From positions 19,910-83,909 of the forward strand of contig CAJTMB010000010.1 in assembly GCA_910577105.1 (NCBI GenBank): a stretch of 64,000 nucleotides of DNA. The letters run 5' to 3'. The stretch is from an uncultured Lachnospiraceae bacterium. Lineage in GTDB: Bacteria; Bacillota; Clostridia; Lachnospirales; Lachnospiraceae. Position 1 is the first letter of the stretch; every line of letters starts with the position of its first letter. This document shows positions 42,194-52,100 of the stretch, one piece after another. Made by a program: the position numbers and the translations under genes. Under the pieces are notes generated by a model. It was not told the origin of the DNA. It was given only the letters and a program-made list of their open reading frames with translations, and ran no database searches.

Positions 42194-43087
42194 ATGAAAT
42201 TGATACAATTATATATGAAAAAGCAGGGAATAAGGTTTTTCGCAAAAATACCTAAAAAATTAAATGGTAAACTGTCTGGAGAAAGTTATCAGTATTATTA
42301 TAAAAAAGAAAGTTTTCTTGCAGAGTTGGCAAGAAGAGAAGATGAGTATGATATGATTTTAATTACTGCGCATGGGGCTGAAAATTCAATTATTATACCA
42401 ATAACCCAACATGATCCATATAGACAGGAGTATCCAGAAAGAAGTGACCATAGGTATAGGACATATATATCAGCTAGAGAAACTTACTTTTTTAAGAATG
42501 ACTTTGTTTTTGCGGTATCATGTTTAACTGCTAAAGAATTAGGTCCTGAAGTAGTGAAAAATGGAGTGATAGCTTATTTGGGGTATGATGTTATAATACA
42601 AAATTTGTTTGACGTAAGTGATGTGTGCATGTCTTCACGCGTTAGAAATCTATATACAATAGCTGTAAAAAGAATTTTCGTGGAGGAACTAGTTTTGGCA
42701 ATTACACATTTTCTGGAAGATATGCAGAATGTTTTAACGCTAAAACAATGGTTTGCATTCCATTTAGAAAAGAGTTTGATTAATTTTTTTCAAATGAGTG
42801 CAGACGAAATTTATGCTGTGTATGGTTTGAAAATAGATGATGGTGTATGGAAAAAGAATAGACAGAAGTTACAGGTTCAACAATTAAATTTTTTAGATGA
42901 GATTAATAAGCATCTTACTATTGTAGGCGATTCTAAGTATATTTCACTTTATGGAATTGAAAATAGGGACGGAATAGATGAAGAAACATATAGGAGGTTG
43001 GAGTTAATATCCTTTGACAACAAAGAGTATGAAAGAAAATTTAAAGAAGCGTTAATGCGTGCAGTACGAGCGAAAAACGTAAAATGA
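42194..43087 (+). CDS. Caspase/CHAT-like protein, putative protease effector
   Basis: 297 residues. About residues 50-135 resemble the caspase-fold CHAT/C25 group: MILITAHGAE (His60-Gly) and FAVSCLTAKELGPEVV (Cys110), followed by NGVIAYLGYDV, the strand after the catalytic cysteine. This gives a His-Cys dyad at a normal distance. The rest (about 140-297) is helical, with no repeat domains. It is the third gene of a tightly spaced set with the double-GHKL protein and receiver; by analogy with CHAT and caspase proteins in bacterial immunity it may be the executor, cleaving a target when signalled. The assignment rests on short motifs and context. Confidence 0.68.
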   Translation: MKLIQLYMKKQGIRFFAKIPKKLNGKLSGESYQYYYKKESFLAELARREDEYDMILITAHGAENSIIIPITQHDPYRQEYPERSDHRYRTYISARETYFFKNDFVFAVSCLTAKELGPEVVKNGVIAYLGYDVIIQNLFDVSDVCMSSRVRNLYTIAVKRIFVEELVLAITHFLEDMQNVLTLKQWFAFHLEKSLINFFQMSADEIYAVYGLKIDDGVWKKNRQKLQVQQLNFLDEINKHLTIVGDSKYISLYGIENRDGIDEETYRRLELISFDNKEYERKFKEALMRAVRAKNVK

Positions 43088-43094
43088 ACAGTTT

Positions 43095-43733
43095 TTAAAA
43101 AGAGAATGCGTCAAGAGAAGAAAAAAAGTCAATAACATCATTGGTCTTGTATTGAGGAAAACCAATAAGTGAAGATAGTGGGTAGATGGGAGTATTTTCT
43201 TTTTTCCTATCCAACAAAAAATTGCCAATGGGCAATAATAAGAAGTAGTCATCTAATATGATTGTTTCGGATGAGCGAATGAGAGCAGAAGCATTATAGA
43301 TTGTTTCTGCACTTAATCGGTCTCCATAAAGGGTCACAGAGTTATTAACTGAGGCAATAGTGTTTTTAAAACTAAATGTACCAAAAAGTGAGAGAATATG
43401 ATTATTTTCTGGATGAGCGAACATGCAATCAAGGGTTACAATGCTTAATTGATTAAATTTGTTTGTGATTTTTGTTAAAAGATTATATAAAGAAAAAGAG
43501 TCATCTAATAAAGGCTTGATAAAAAGATTGAGACTCTGGGAAAACGATGGAGGATTTTTTTCATATTTTGTACGAGTAAAATTTTTGGACAAAACTGAAA
43601 TAGGATAAGTGCGAATAAGAGATGAACTATCCAAGTAAACTATTTTGGTATCGTTTTTACAATTGTTTAATATTTTTTGATAATCCATTTGGCTCCTGAA
43701 CTCAGAATCAATCTGCATAATATATATATTCAT
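43095..43733 (-). CDS. Unknown protein convergent with the CHAT-like gene
   Basis: 212 residues, start at 43733 (MNIYIMQID) with AAGG 8 bases upstream. No family recognised, no signal or membrane segment apart from weak hydrophobic stretches. The sequence is rich in S, L, F and N; segments KIVYLDSSSLIRTYPIS and IRSSETIILDDYFLLLPIGN alternate beta and helix. Stop codons of this gene and the CHAT-like gene are only 7 bases apart, tail to tail. AT-rich as its neighbours. Confidence 0.6.
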   Translation of the reverse strand: MNIYIMQIDSEFRSQMDYQKILNNCKNDTKIVYLDSSSLIRTYPISVLSKNFTRTKYEKNPPSFSQSLNLFIKPLLDDSFSLYNLLTKITNKFNQLSIVTLDCMFAHPENNHILSLFGTFSFKNTIASVNNSVTLYGDRLSAETIYNASALIRSSETIILDDYFLLLPIGNFLLDRKKENTPIYPLSSLIGFPQYKTNDVIDFFSSLDAFSF

Positions 43734-44229
43734 TGTAGACCTTAATATGTGTAAGAGCATATATAATAATATTAATATTGAAAATCGACAATATAATTTA
43801 CGCGGTTATAGTATGACCGGATTCTTCCTCATTAATTCAAAGATATCTGTAATTCATAAACATTTCTCTTTTGGATTCCATTAAAGCATATTTTATTAAA
43901 CAATGGTGCGGTTGTAATTAAAATAAAATGATGATAAAGATAAAAAGGCAAATCAGTACCTGATATTTATCAGCGTATCAAAGGGGGTCTACCCTGCTAT
44001 TTCCGAAAGTAAATTGAAATGGTTGTTGAGTCTGTTACTTGTATATAGATATAAAACATTCATTATACAAAATAGAAACATGAGAGGGTACTAGAATTAT
44101 TCAAGAAAAAATAAATAGCTCTAGATTTATAAAACACCTGGATTTTTTATAACCTATGTGTTAAAATGTATTATTATAAATTAATGTTTATCATTTTTAT
44201 TACCATGAATACAGAAAGGATGTGCAATT
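43734..44229. other. AT-rich non-coding region between divergent genes
   Basis: 496 bases without a supportable gene on either strand. It holds the divergent promoters for the unknown minus-strand gene and the methyltransferase gene; candidates are weak (TTGTTG, 17 bases, TAGATA around 44024-44052). A small palindrome AGGGGGTCTACCCT lies near 43982. Nothing else recognised. Confidence 0.5.
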
Positions 44230-46245
44230 ATGCCTACGTTTGTTGATATGTTTGCTGGTGCAGGTGGATTTAGCGAAGGCTTTCTGCAGGCAGAAGAACA
44301 GGGGAAATATTTTGATTTTTTGCTAGCTGGCGACATAAATCCGACTTGCGAAGTAACGCATAGATTGAGATATAATAGACAATTGGGATTAGCAACAGAA
44401 TTTCTTACAAAAGATATTACGAGTCCGGATTACATAGAAGAGTTATATGCTAAAATTGAAAAGACATTTGGACAAGTGGCAATTGATGTACTTACAGGAG
44501 GTCCTCCTTGCCAATCATTTAGCTTAGCTGGAGAGAGAAGAAAGAATGATAAAAAAGACGATTTGTTTTTTTATTATTTAAAAGTCATAGAAGCTATACG
44601 ACCAAAGTATTTTGTTATGGAGAATGTGGCAGGAATTTTAACAAAAGATGATGGTAAAATAAAAGATAGAATACTTAGAGAAATACGAAATATTGTAGAT
44701 TATAGTGCTCTGGAAGACTTTATTGTTATTTGTGACGAAAATATGTCTAAGATAATGATGATGCCAGAAAAAGAAGAGCTAATAATGGCATTAAAGGTTC
44801 TTAAAATTTCTTTGAAACAAAATGCTTTAGCCGTGCAGAGGAGGAAAGATTATTTAGAAATTGTTAAAGAGATTGATAGGATGCCATTAGATGATAATAA
44901 AAAAGATTTTGCAAGAAAAGCATTATTGGAAAGCAAAAACAAGATTGTATGTTATGAGTTGGAGCTTTTTTGCAATGAACTATCCAGTAAATTTATAGAA
45001 GCATATCGAAACAATAAGAGTGTCTCAGAGGATGATAGAAATGTAATAAGGCAAGCCCTGTATTTGATTTCACATCAGACGGAACTTACAAATATCAGAG
45101 AAAAGGTAAAGCATGAAATTAATGATTCTCAGTTAAAGCGCAGTATATATAAAAAGAATTTTGATAGTGTTACGGATTTTCTTGATATTGCAGATATTGC
45201 AGATGTAGCTATAAAACAATGTAATTTTTTGATTTCGGTTGCAGAGGATGCAAAAGCGAAACAAACTACAGAAATTGTTAAAATGGCATTAGATATTTTG
45301 TTTGAAGGCGTATATGCAACAACTAGTAGAATATTAAAAATATTACAACAACATTTAAGTGATGAGGAGTACTCACTATTCAAAGAAAAAATGAAGAAAG
45401 TGCCCTTATATCGAGTAAAAGAACCAATTAGTTTGTTGGCATCGGACTATGGTGTTCCGCAAAACCGTGTTAGGGTAGTATTTATTGGTTGCAGAAATGA
45501 TCAAAGATTAATTACTTCTATTCCAGCTACTGTAACAGAGGAACACAAGGTTACAGCAGCAGAAGCAATTGGAGATTTAAACTATATAGGAATAGGCGAC
45601 CATCCATATGATTATGATAAAAAATATAGGAATAAATTTGAGAAGACGGTACATGGGTCCATCAAAAGAACGATTGTGGGGGCATTATCTAATCAAGAAG
45701 CAGGTGAGGAGTGCCATACTTTTTCGGAATGGAGCAGGATTGGAAGATTAAATCCCAAGCGTTTCCCGAATATTGAGACTCCATTATATACTTCTGCAAA
45801 TTGTTTTGATGAATATGATGAATTTAATATACAAAAAGAAGTCTTGCACAATCATGAAACCTCCAAGCATAGTAAAGAAGTGCAAGAACGTTATGCGTTA
45901 ATTAGAAAGTATGGTGATTATCAGGTGGCTAAAGAAAAGGAACCTGATAACCCATTGCTAGAAACCAAAAAGAGAAATTACACATGTCTCAAGAAAGACA
46001 AACCTTGCACAACAATAGTTACTCTGGCAGATGACTTTGTCCATTATGGGGCTAATAGGTCTTTAACAGTCAGAGAAATGGCTCGGTTACAGTCATTTGA
46101 CGATAATTTTGTTTTTCAAGGAAAGCGTTCAACGGGTGGTGATAAAAGAAAACAAGAAACACCACAATATACTCAGGTAGGCAACGCTGTACCCCCATTA
46201 ATGGCGAGGGCTATTGCGGCGGAGATATTAAAGAATATCGAGTAA
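44230..46245 (+). CDS. DNA (cytosine-5)-methyltransferase
   Basis: 671 residues. Motif I FVDMFAGAGGFSEGF (2-16), motif IV GGPPCQSFSLAGERR with the catalytic cysteine near residue 93, motif VI ENVAG near 131, motif VIII YGVPQNRVRVVFIG near 407, and motif X YTQVGNAVPP near 645 are in order. About 230 residues of helical sequence are inserted between motifs VI and VIII, making it longer than most (about 330-450 residues). The target recognition region lies between VIII and the C-terminus. It transfers methyl from SAM to C5 of cytosine. With the downstream endonuclease, controller and Vsr it forms a restriction-modification set. Confidence 0.95.
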   Translation: MPTFVDMFAGAGGFSEGFLQAEEQGKYFDFLLAGDINPTCEVTHRLRYNRQLGLATEFLTKDITSPDYIEELYAKIEKTFGQVAIDVLTGGPPCQSFSLAGERRKNDKKDDLFFYYLKVIEAIRPKYFVMENVAGILTKDDGKIKDRILREIRNIVDYSALEDFIVICDENMSKIMMMPEKEELIMALKVLKISLKQNALAVQRRKDYLEIVKEIDRMPLDDNKKDFARKALLESKNKIVCYELELFCNELSSKFIEAYRNNKSVSEDDRNVIRQALYLISHQTELTNIREKVKHEINDSQLKRSIYKKNFDSVTDFLDIADIADVAIKQCNFLISVAEDAKAKQTTEIVKMALDILFEGVYATTSRILKILQQHLSDEEYSLFKEKMKKVPLYRVKEPISLLASDYGVPQNRVRVVFIGCRNDQRLITSIPATVTEEHKVTAAEAIGDLNYIGIGDHPYDYDKKYRNKFEKTVHGSIKRTIVGALSNQEAGEECHTFSEWSRIGRLNPKRFPNIETPLYTSANCFDEYDEFNIQKEVLHNHETSKHSKEVQERYALIRKYGDYQVAKEKEPDNPLLETKKRNYTCLKKDKPCTTIVTLADDFVHYGANRSLTVREMARLQSFDDNFVFQGKRSTGGDKRKQETPQYTQVGNAVPPLMARAIAAEILKNIE

Positions 46246-46246
46246 A

Positions 46247-46282
46247 GCAAAAGTCAATCCTTTGTGGATTGGCTTTTTGCTT
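46247..46282 (+). terminator. Terminator after the methyltransferase gene
   Basis: GCAAAAGTCAATCC pairs with GGATTGGCTTTTTGC around a 5-base loop (stem with one mismatch and one bulge), then TTTAT. It separates the methyltransferase from the controller/endonuclease unit, so the two are transcribed apart. Confidence 0.68.
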
Positions 46283-46414
46283 TATATTAAAAAGTTGGGC
46301 AATAAAGGTTAAATAATACAATTGATGGTCTTTTGCCAATGAATAAAGGGCGATAATAGTATAATCTGAATATAGAAAAAGCATGTATTAGATATAAGTG
46401 AGGAAATCATAAAA

Positions 46415-46933
46415 ATGAATAAAAGTAATAATGCGATGGGAATTTTTGGCGGAAATATTAGGGCGATTCGTGAAGTAAAGGGAAAGTCTTGCCAAAGTTT
46501 TGCCAAAGATATTACATATCATAGATTAGACTTAGCGAATTTAGAATATGGGGAAAAAGATATTAAACTTAGTACAGCTGTAAAAATTGCAAAAAGGTTA
46601 GATATTCCTTTGCCATATTTATTTTCTGATATTTTTATAAGTGGATATTTACCAATGAATTCCAAACGGAGACCAACATATACGGAAGATGATTTTTTAG
46701 CTGTTTTTATTCAGAATGTGAAGGAATATCTTGGAACCAGAGGGAGTCAGGAAACTCTGTGTATAGAGACGGGAATGGACTCGTCTAATGTTAGTAAAAT
46801 CTTGAATTATAAAATAAAAAATCCATGCATATCAACACTTGATAAAATGGCCAATGGTATCGGGAAAGATTTATCTGCATTATTAAGCAGGACAGAGCAA
46901 ATGAGTTTGAGGGAGCAGGAGGGAGAAAAATGA
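46415..46933 (+). CDS. Double-HTH (XRE-like) regulator, probable restriction controller
   Basis: 172 residues with two helix-turn-helix-like units. The first, about 12-70 (NIRAIREVKGKSCQSFAKDI, then KLSTAVKIAKRLDIPLPYLF), is an XRE fold, and the second, about 90-160 (GSQETLCIETGMDSSNVSKIL, then CISTLDKMANGIGKDLSALL), is another. It overlaps the endonuclease gene by 4 bases (ATGA). Restriction controllers (C proteins) usually have one XRE domain of 70-100 residues; this one has two in one chain. It likely controls the endonuclease timing. Confidence 0.82.
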   Translation: MNKSNNAMGIFGGNIRAIREVKGKSCQSFAKDITYHRLDLANLEYGEKDIKLSTAVKIAKRLDIPLPYLFSDIFISGYLPMNSKRRPTYTEDDFLAVFIQNVKEYLGTRGSQETLCIETGMDSSNVSKILNYKIKNPCISTLDKMANGIGKDLSALLSRTEQMSLREQEGEK

Positions 46934-48177
46934 TTTTTGCGCCATATGCTGATGAAAGTAAAGTTATTAATATGATACATAAGGTTAGAAATGAAGATTA
47001 TGCGCTTTTAAGACTTACTTTTACAATGATTGATAAGAATAATCTTGATGCAAATGGTATTTTGAGAGATTTATTATTTAGCTATGGAATTGTCGATTAT
47101 GAAAAGCTAAGACATGGAGGGGAGTATGGTGTTTTTTCAAAAGTTTTATTTATTCAGGTGGGAAAAGTAGAAGAGGTAAAGTTAAAGTTTTACCGTGTTA
47201 AAAATAGTCGTGGAGATAGGAGGTTTTCTATTGAAACGATTAAAAGGAGGATGGAAAACAAAGAAGTCAATGAGGGTGATTTACTATATATTTCTATTTA
47301 TAGAAAACAAAGTGGTATTCCACAGATTTATATGATTAACTTAACTCATAATGTTCCAACAGAAAAAATGCTTGCTATACTTGGAGTAGACGCCATTAAT
47401 AAATTATTTAATGAGATAAAACCTAGATTGAAAGAAATTGTTAATGGAAATTATTATCCGAATGCAAAGGGTCTGGGTGAAATTGCTCCTAAAGATGTGG
47501 GGGATACTTTGGAATCATTGTTGGAAGTTACGACAAATAATAGCCCTGGTGCAGACCTTAATGGTTTGATAGAGTTAAAGTCTAAAGGCGGAAAAACTTT
47601 AGATACGTTGTTTACTCTTAGACCATCTTTTGAGGGGACTTTAGTTGCGGATAATGAAGAGAATGACAGGCAGAGGGTATCGGCATTTACTCGAATATAT
47701 GGTTATATATCAGAAAAACATCCAGACTATAAGAGTCTGTATATCACGATTGGTTCTAAAGAGTCTCCACAAAATAGCCAAGGATTTTACTTAGAGGTGG
47801 AAGATAATGAACGTCATGTTAATTTGATGAAAATAAATCATGAAACTGGGGCAGCATATGTGGCAGCATTTTGGCGATTTGATGAATTGAAAAAACAACT
47901 AGAAACGAAGCATCCAGCGACATTATGGATAAAAGCAGAAATTTTGGAAAGAAGTGGGATGTATTATTTTAGATATTTGAATGAATTTGAGTTTTCAAGA
48001 AGTCCTCGATTTGCAACTTTTTTATCATTAATTAAGTCTGGAATTGTAACTTATGATTGGAGAGGGTATACTACTGCGGAAGGGAAGTACTCAGGAAAAA
48101 ATCATGGGAATGCATGGCGTATAAAACCTGATTACAAAGCGGAATTATTTGGTGAAATAGAGGTAGTACGGTTGTAG
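46930..48177 (+). CDS. MvaI/BcnI-family restriction endonuclease
   Basis: 415 residues. The C-terminal half resembles MvaI/BcnI enzymes: GDTLESLLEVTTNNSPGADL then NGLIELKSKGGKT, giving a PD-(D/E)XK-type active site with D209, E215 and K217 by my count. The N-terminal 150 residues have no recognised domain. MvaI/BcnI enzymes are monomeric and cut CC(A/T)GG or CC(C/G)GG; a related target here is plausible and not proven. Co-transcribed with the regulator (4-base overlap) and followed by Vsr. Confidence 0.86.
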   Translation: MIFAPYADESKVINMIHKVRNEDYALLRLTFTMIDKNNLDANGILRDLLFSYGIVDYEKLRHGGEYGVFSKVLFIQVGKVEEVKLKFYRVKNSRGDRRFSIETIKRRMENKEVNEGDLLYISIYRKQSGIPQIYMINLTHNVPTEKMLAILGVDAINKLFNEIKPRLKEIVNGNYYPNAKGLGEIAPKDVGDTLESLLEVTTNNSPGADLNGLIELKSKGGKTLDTLFTLRPSFEGTLVADNEENDRQRVSAFTRIYGYISEKHPDYKSLYITIGSKESPQNSQGFYLEVEDNERHVNLMKINHETGAAYVAAFWRFDELKKQLETKHPATLWIKAEILERSGMYYFRYLNEFEFSRSPRFATFLSLIKSGIVTYDWRGYTTAEGKYSGKNHGNAWRIKPDYKAELFGEIEVVRL

Positions 48178-48236
48178 TGTATTATTATTATGTTAGAATT
48201 TAGAAGATGTTTTATATGTGGGAAGAAGGTGTTTTC

Positions 48237-48683
48237 GTGTCAGATTCTCATATTAAGGAGCAACGCCACAAAAATATGCAAAATATTCGAGCAAAAGACA
48301 CAACTATAGAAATACGGTTACGGAAAGCGTTATGGAGTAAAGGATATAGGTATCGTAAGAATTATGCAAAGTTACCGGGCAGTCCCGATATTGTACTTAC
48401 AACATATAAAGTAGCTATTTTTTGTGATGGAGAATTTTTCCACGGGAAGGATTGGGAGGTACTTAAGCCAAGATTGGAAAAGGGGAATAATAAGGAATTT
48501 TGGATAAGCAAAATTTCCAGAAACCGGGAGAGGGACGACGAAGTAAATAAACAACTACTATTTTTAGGTTGGATTGTAATTCGGTTTTGGGGAGATGATA
48601 TAAAAAAGAACACGGATGAATGTGTACAAGTAATAGAAGATGTTATTTTGGATATTAAGACAAATAACATAGAATTTGAGTGA
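48237..48683 (+). CDS. vsr: Very short patch repair endonuclease Vsr
   Basis: 148 residues from GTG at 48237 with GAAGAAGG 7 bases upstream; ATG at 48207 in the same frame lacks one. HKNMQNIRAKDTTIEI matches the conserved RxxxMSxIRxKDT start; PGSPDIVLTTYKVAIFCDGE then FFHGKDW carry the catalytic aspartate and the F.DG.FWHG motif. Vsr nicks next to T in T:G mismatches that arise from 5-methylcytosine deamination. Its presence supports a C5 (not N4) methyltransferase in this set. Confidence 0.92.
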   Translation: MSDSHIKEQRHKNMQNIRAKDTTIEIRLRKALWSKGYRYRKNYAKLPGSPDIVLTTYKVAIFCDGEFFHGKDWEVLKPRLEKGNNKEFWISKISRNRERDDEVNKQLLFLGWIVIRFWGDDIKKNTDECVQVIEDVILDIKTNNIEFE

Positions 48684-48725
48684 ATTGTAATACGTAAAAG
48701 AGCTTAATGAAAGAGAGACATCACA

Positions 48726-49112
48726 TTGAAATCAATCGAAGTAGTCGCCGTCATTATCCATCATGAGGACAAAATCTTTGCCACCCAGCGTGGATATGGC
48801 GAGTTTAAGGATGGCTGGGAATTTCCAGGCGGAAAAATGGAGGAAGGGGAAACTCCCAAGCAGGCATTAATACGGGAAATTAAGGAAGAACTGGATACAG
48901 AGATAGAAGTCGGGGAGTTGATTGATACTGTAGAGTACGATTATCCGCAGTTCCACCTAACTATGCATTGCTTCTGGTGTACCGTAAAGTCGGGGAATTT
49001 GATGCTTAAGGAGCATGAGGCAGCAAAGTGGCTTACAAGGAAAGAGTAAAATAGCGTGGACTAGCTGCCGGCAGATTTGGGGTTAATTGAAAAGATAAAA
49101 GAGCTGATGTAA
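48726..49112 (+). pseudogene. MutT/NUDIX hydrolase gene with two in-frame stops near the 3' end
   Basis: The open part (48726-49049, TTG start with AGAGAG upstream) carries an intact NUDIX box GGKMEEGETPKQALIREIKE EL (G23x.. form) near residues 35-56. After KWLTRKE comes TAA (49047-49049), then in the same frame NSVD, a TAG (49062-49064), then LPADLGLIEKIKELM and TAA at 49110-49112. The last part matches the normal end of MutT (KEEL.SVDWLPAD). TTA to TAA and TGG to TAG explain both stops. The truncated 107-residue product may still fold, as the catalytic box is complete. 8-oxo-dGTP clean-up is the usual role. Confidence 0.72.
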
Positions 49113-49146
49113 TCAATACAAGAGAAACATTATAGGGGGACAAAGG

Positions 49147-52100
49147 ATGAGCAACAAGCATCACTTTTTAAAGCTGACGCCAACGGCTGACACGACTCTG
49201 GATATCTATGCCGATGCGATGGAATATGTATTTGAAAACAATGATATTAGGAATATTGCTATTTCCGGTACTTACGGCGCTGGAAAAAGCAGTATGATGG
49301 AAACATATGAAAAGGGGCATTCTGACAAAAAGTTCCTTCATATTTCTCTTGCTCATTTTGAGGAGAAGGAAAAGACAGAAAAGCTATTTGTGGGGGAGCA
49401 GAAAGAACAGATGAAGGACAGAGAAGTTTTTAAAACGGCTTCAATGGAAACTACACTGGAGGGAAAGATATTAAATCAGTTGCTTCATCAGATTGACCCC
49501 AATTACATTAGTAAGACGGATTTTAGAATTAGGAAAGATATTAGCGATTATGACAAAAGGGAAATTACAAAATTGACATTTGGCACAGTCCTGTTTTTGC
49601 TATGTGTTTGTTTTCTTTGTTTTAATGCAGCATGGTGCAATATGGTACACCGGTTTTCTTTGCCATTTTTGCGCACAATATTTAGGGTTACAATTACAAG
49701 CGAAGCTGAGCTGGTAGTAGGTATTATAGCGGTGCTTTTGTCAGCATGTGCTGTTAAGGAACTGTTGACCATGCAAAAGAACAGAAAAATATTTAAAAAA
49801 TTGAATTTGCAGGGCAACGAAATTGAAATATTTTCCGATTCTCAGGACTCTTATTTTGATAAATATTTAAATGAAGTGCTCTATCTATTTGAACATGCAA
49901 ATGTAAACGGTACGATTTTTGAAGATATTGATAGATTTGATAATAAACTAATTTTTGAAAAATTACGTGAAGTAAATTTTTTGCTGAACCAGCGTATTAA
50001 GAAAAAGGCAAATGGTAGGAAAAAAGAAAAGCAGGAGCCAATTAGATTTTTTTATTTGATGCGGGACGAAATATTTGTGTCTAAGGACAGGGTAAAGTTT
50101 TTTGATTTTATTATTCCGATTGTGCCTGTAGTTAATGCTTCTAATGCATTTGATATGCTGACCCGTTATTTTGAAAAAGAAGGGATTTTATCGTTGTTTG
50201 ACAACCATTTTCTAAAAAACATTTCCTTATATATAGACGATATGCGGTTATTAATGAACATTTATAATGAGTTTATTATCTATCATGATAAAATAGACAA
50301 AGTACCATCAGGCTTAAATAATAACAAGCTGTTGGCTATGATTTTATATAAAAATATTTATCCGGAGGACTTTGGAAAAATTCCATGCAAACAGGGATAC
50401 ATATATACTTTGTTCGCAAATGAGGAAATTATCAGACAGGAATGTTTAAAGAAGCTACAGGAAAGATTGGAGGAATATGAAGAAAAGAGAAAGAAGATGC
50501 GGGAAGGAATAGGTCTTATGGATATTGATGAACTAAATGCGGTTTATTTTATACCAGATGGTAGAATTTCGGCAGATGGAAGAACAGAAAAGGACTTTAA
50601 GTCAAGAAAAGAATTTGTAAAGGCAGTGATTGATTCTAAAGAACGGAAAATATACAATTATGAAGACGGAAGCTGGGAGGATTATGATATTATTCCTGCT
50701 ATTTCAAAAATGGAAAAAAACGAGGAGTATATTGAGCGGAAGAAAACTTTATCAATATTAATAGGTCATGATTTTGAAGAGGAAGTATCTAAAATAAAAT
50801 CTGAAATGGAAAGGATTAATACGGCACAATTAAAAGATTTGATAAACAGAGAAAACAGTATAGAAATATTTAACCGAAAGAATTTTGAAGAAAAAGATGC
50901 ATTTGAAGAGATGAAACAAGATTCTTACTTTCCGCTAATTAAATATCTTATCAGTGACGGATATCTTGATGAAACTTATGCGGAATATATGTCATATTTC
51001 TATGAAAATATCATCTCCAGGTCGGATAAAGAATTTCTACGGAGCATCACGGACAGAAAAGCCAAACCATATGATTATGTTATAAACAAACCCAAAGAGG
51101 TTATCGAAGAGATTCGAATGGCTGATTTTAGTGAAAAAGAAATATTAAATATAGATTTACTTGATTATTTATTGCACAATGAGTCGAGGTACACATTTCA
51201 GCTACAACGAATTATAAGTAGAATTTGGGATGAAAAATTATGTGAATTTGTAATCCAATATTTTTGTTCCAAGAAAGATAGTTCCCTCTTCATACAAAAA
51301 TTAAATAAGGACTGTGTTGGAGTTTCCAAATGGTTTTTGGATGACAAAGTTTTTTCTGAGAAAATAAAAAGAAGATATGTAATAGGAACCCTCTGTGTAT
51401 CAACGGAGGAAGTCATAAGTAAAAATAATATAGATGGCATAATAACATCATATATTGAAAACCAAAGCGATTTTCTTGAGATTGAAAAGGAACAAGTACA
51501 AGCACTAAAAAATGGGTTGAAAAAAGTGAACGTAAAATTTAGTTATATCGATTATACGCGCTCAAATAAAGATATGTTTGAATTTGTTTACAAAAACAAG
51601 ATGTTTGAACTTAATCTAGAAATGGTTGAAGAGATTTTACAATACATTTATGGGGTGAGCAATCCGAAAGACATGAGAGAGAGACATTTATCGCTTATTT
51701 TGTCTAAATCGAATGAAGTTTTATGTAAGTATGTAAAAGAAAATATAAATACTTATTTAAACAGAATCTTAGAAAAAATGAAAAAAAGTAAGGATAAGGA
51801 GAAATTGTTTATATCAATTATAAATAAAGCAGAAATTGCAGACGAGTGTAAAAAAAGGTTCATAGAAATTTGGGAAGGAATGCTTTCTTTTTTAAGTAAA
51901 ATTCATGAAGAAAAATGGTGGTCTTTGTTATTAGAAGGAGGAAAGGTAGCTTATCACCCTGCAAACATTTTAGAGTATTATTTTTGCTCTGGAAAAGGAT
52001 TGGATAAAACAATAATTGATTTTATAAATGGATTCTGGGGAGAAATCATATTAAAAAAAGAATATTTTGTTGATAAATATGGGAAAAATGCAAGTCAGGA

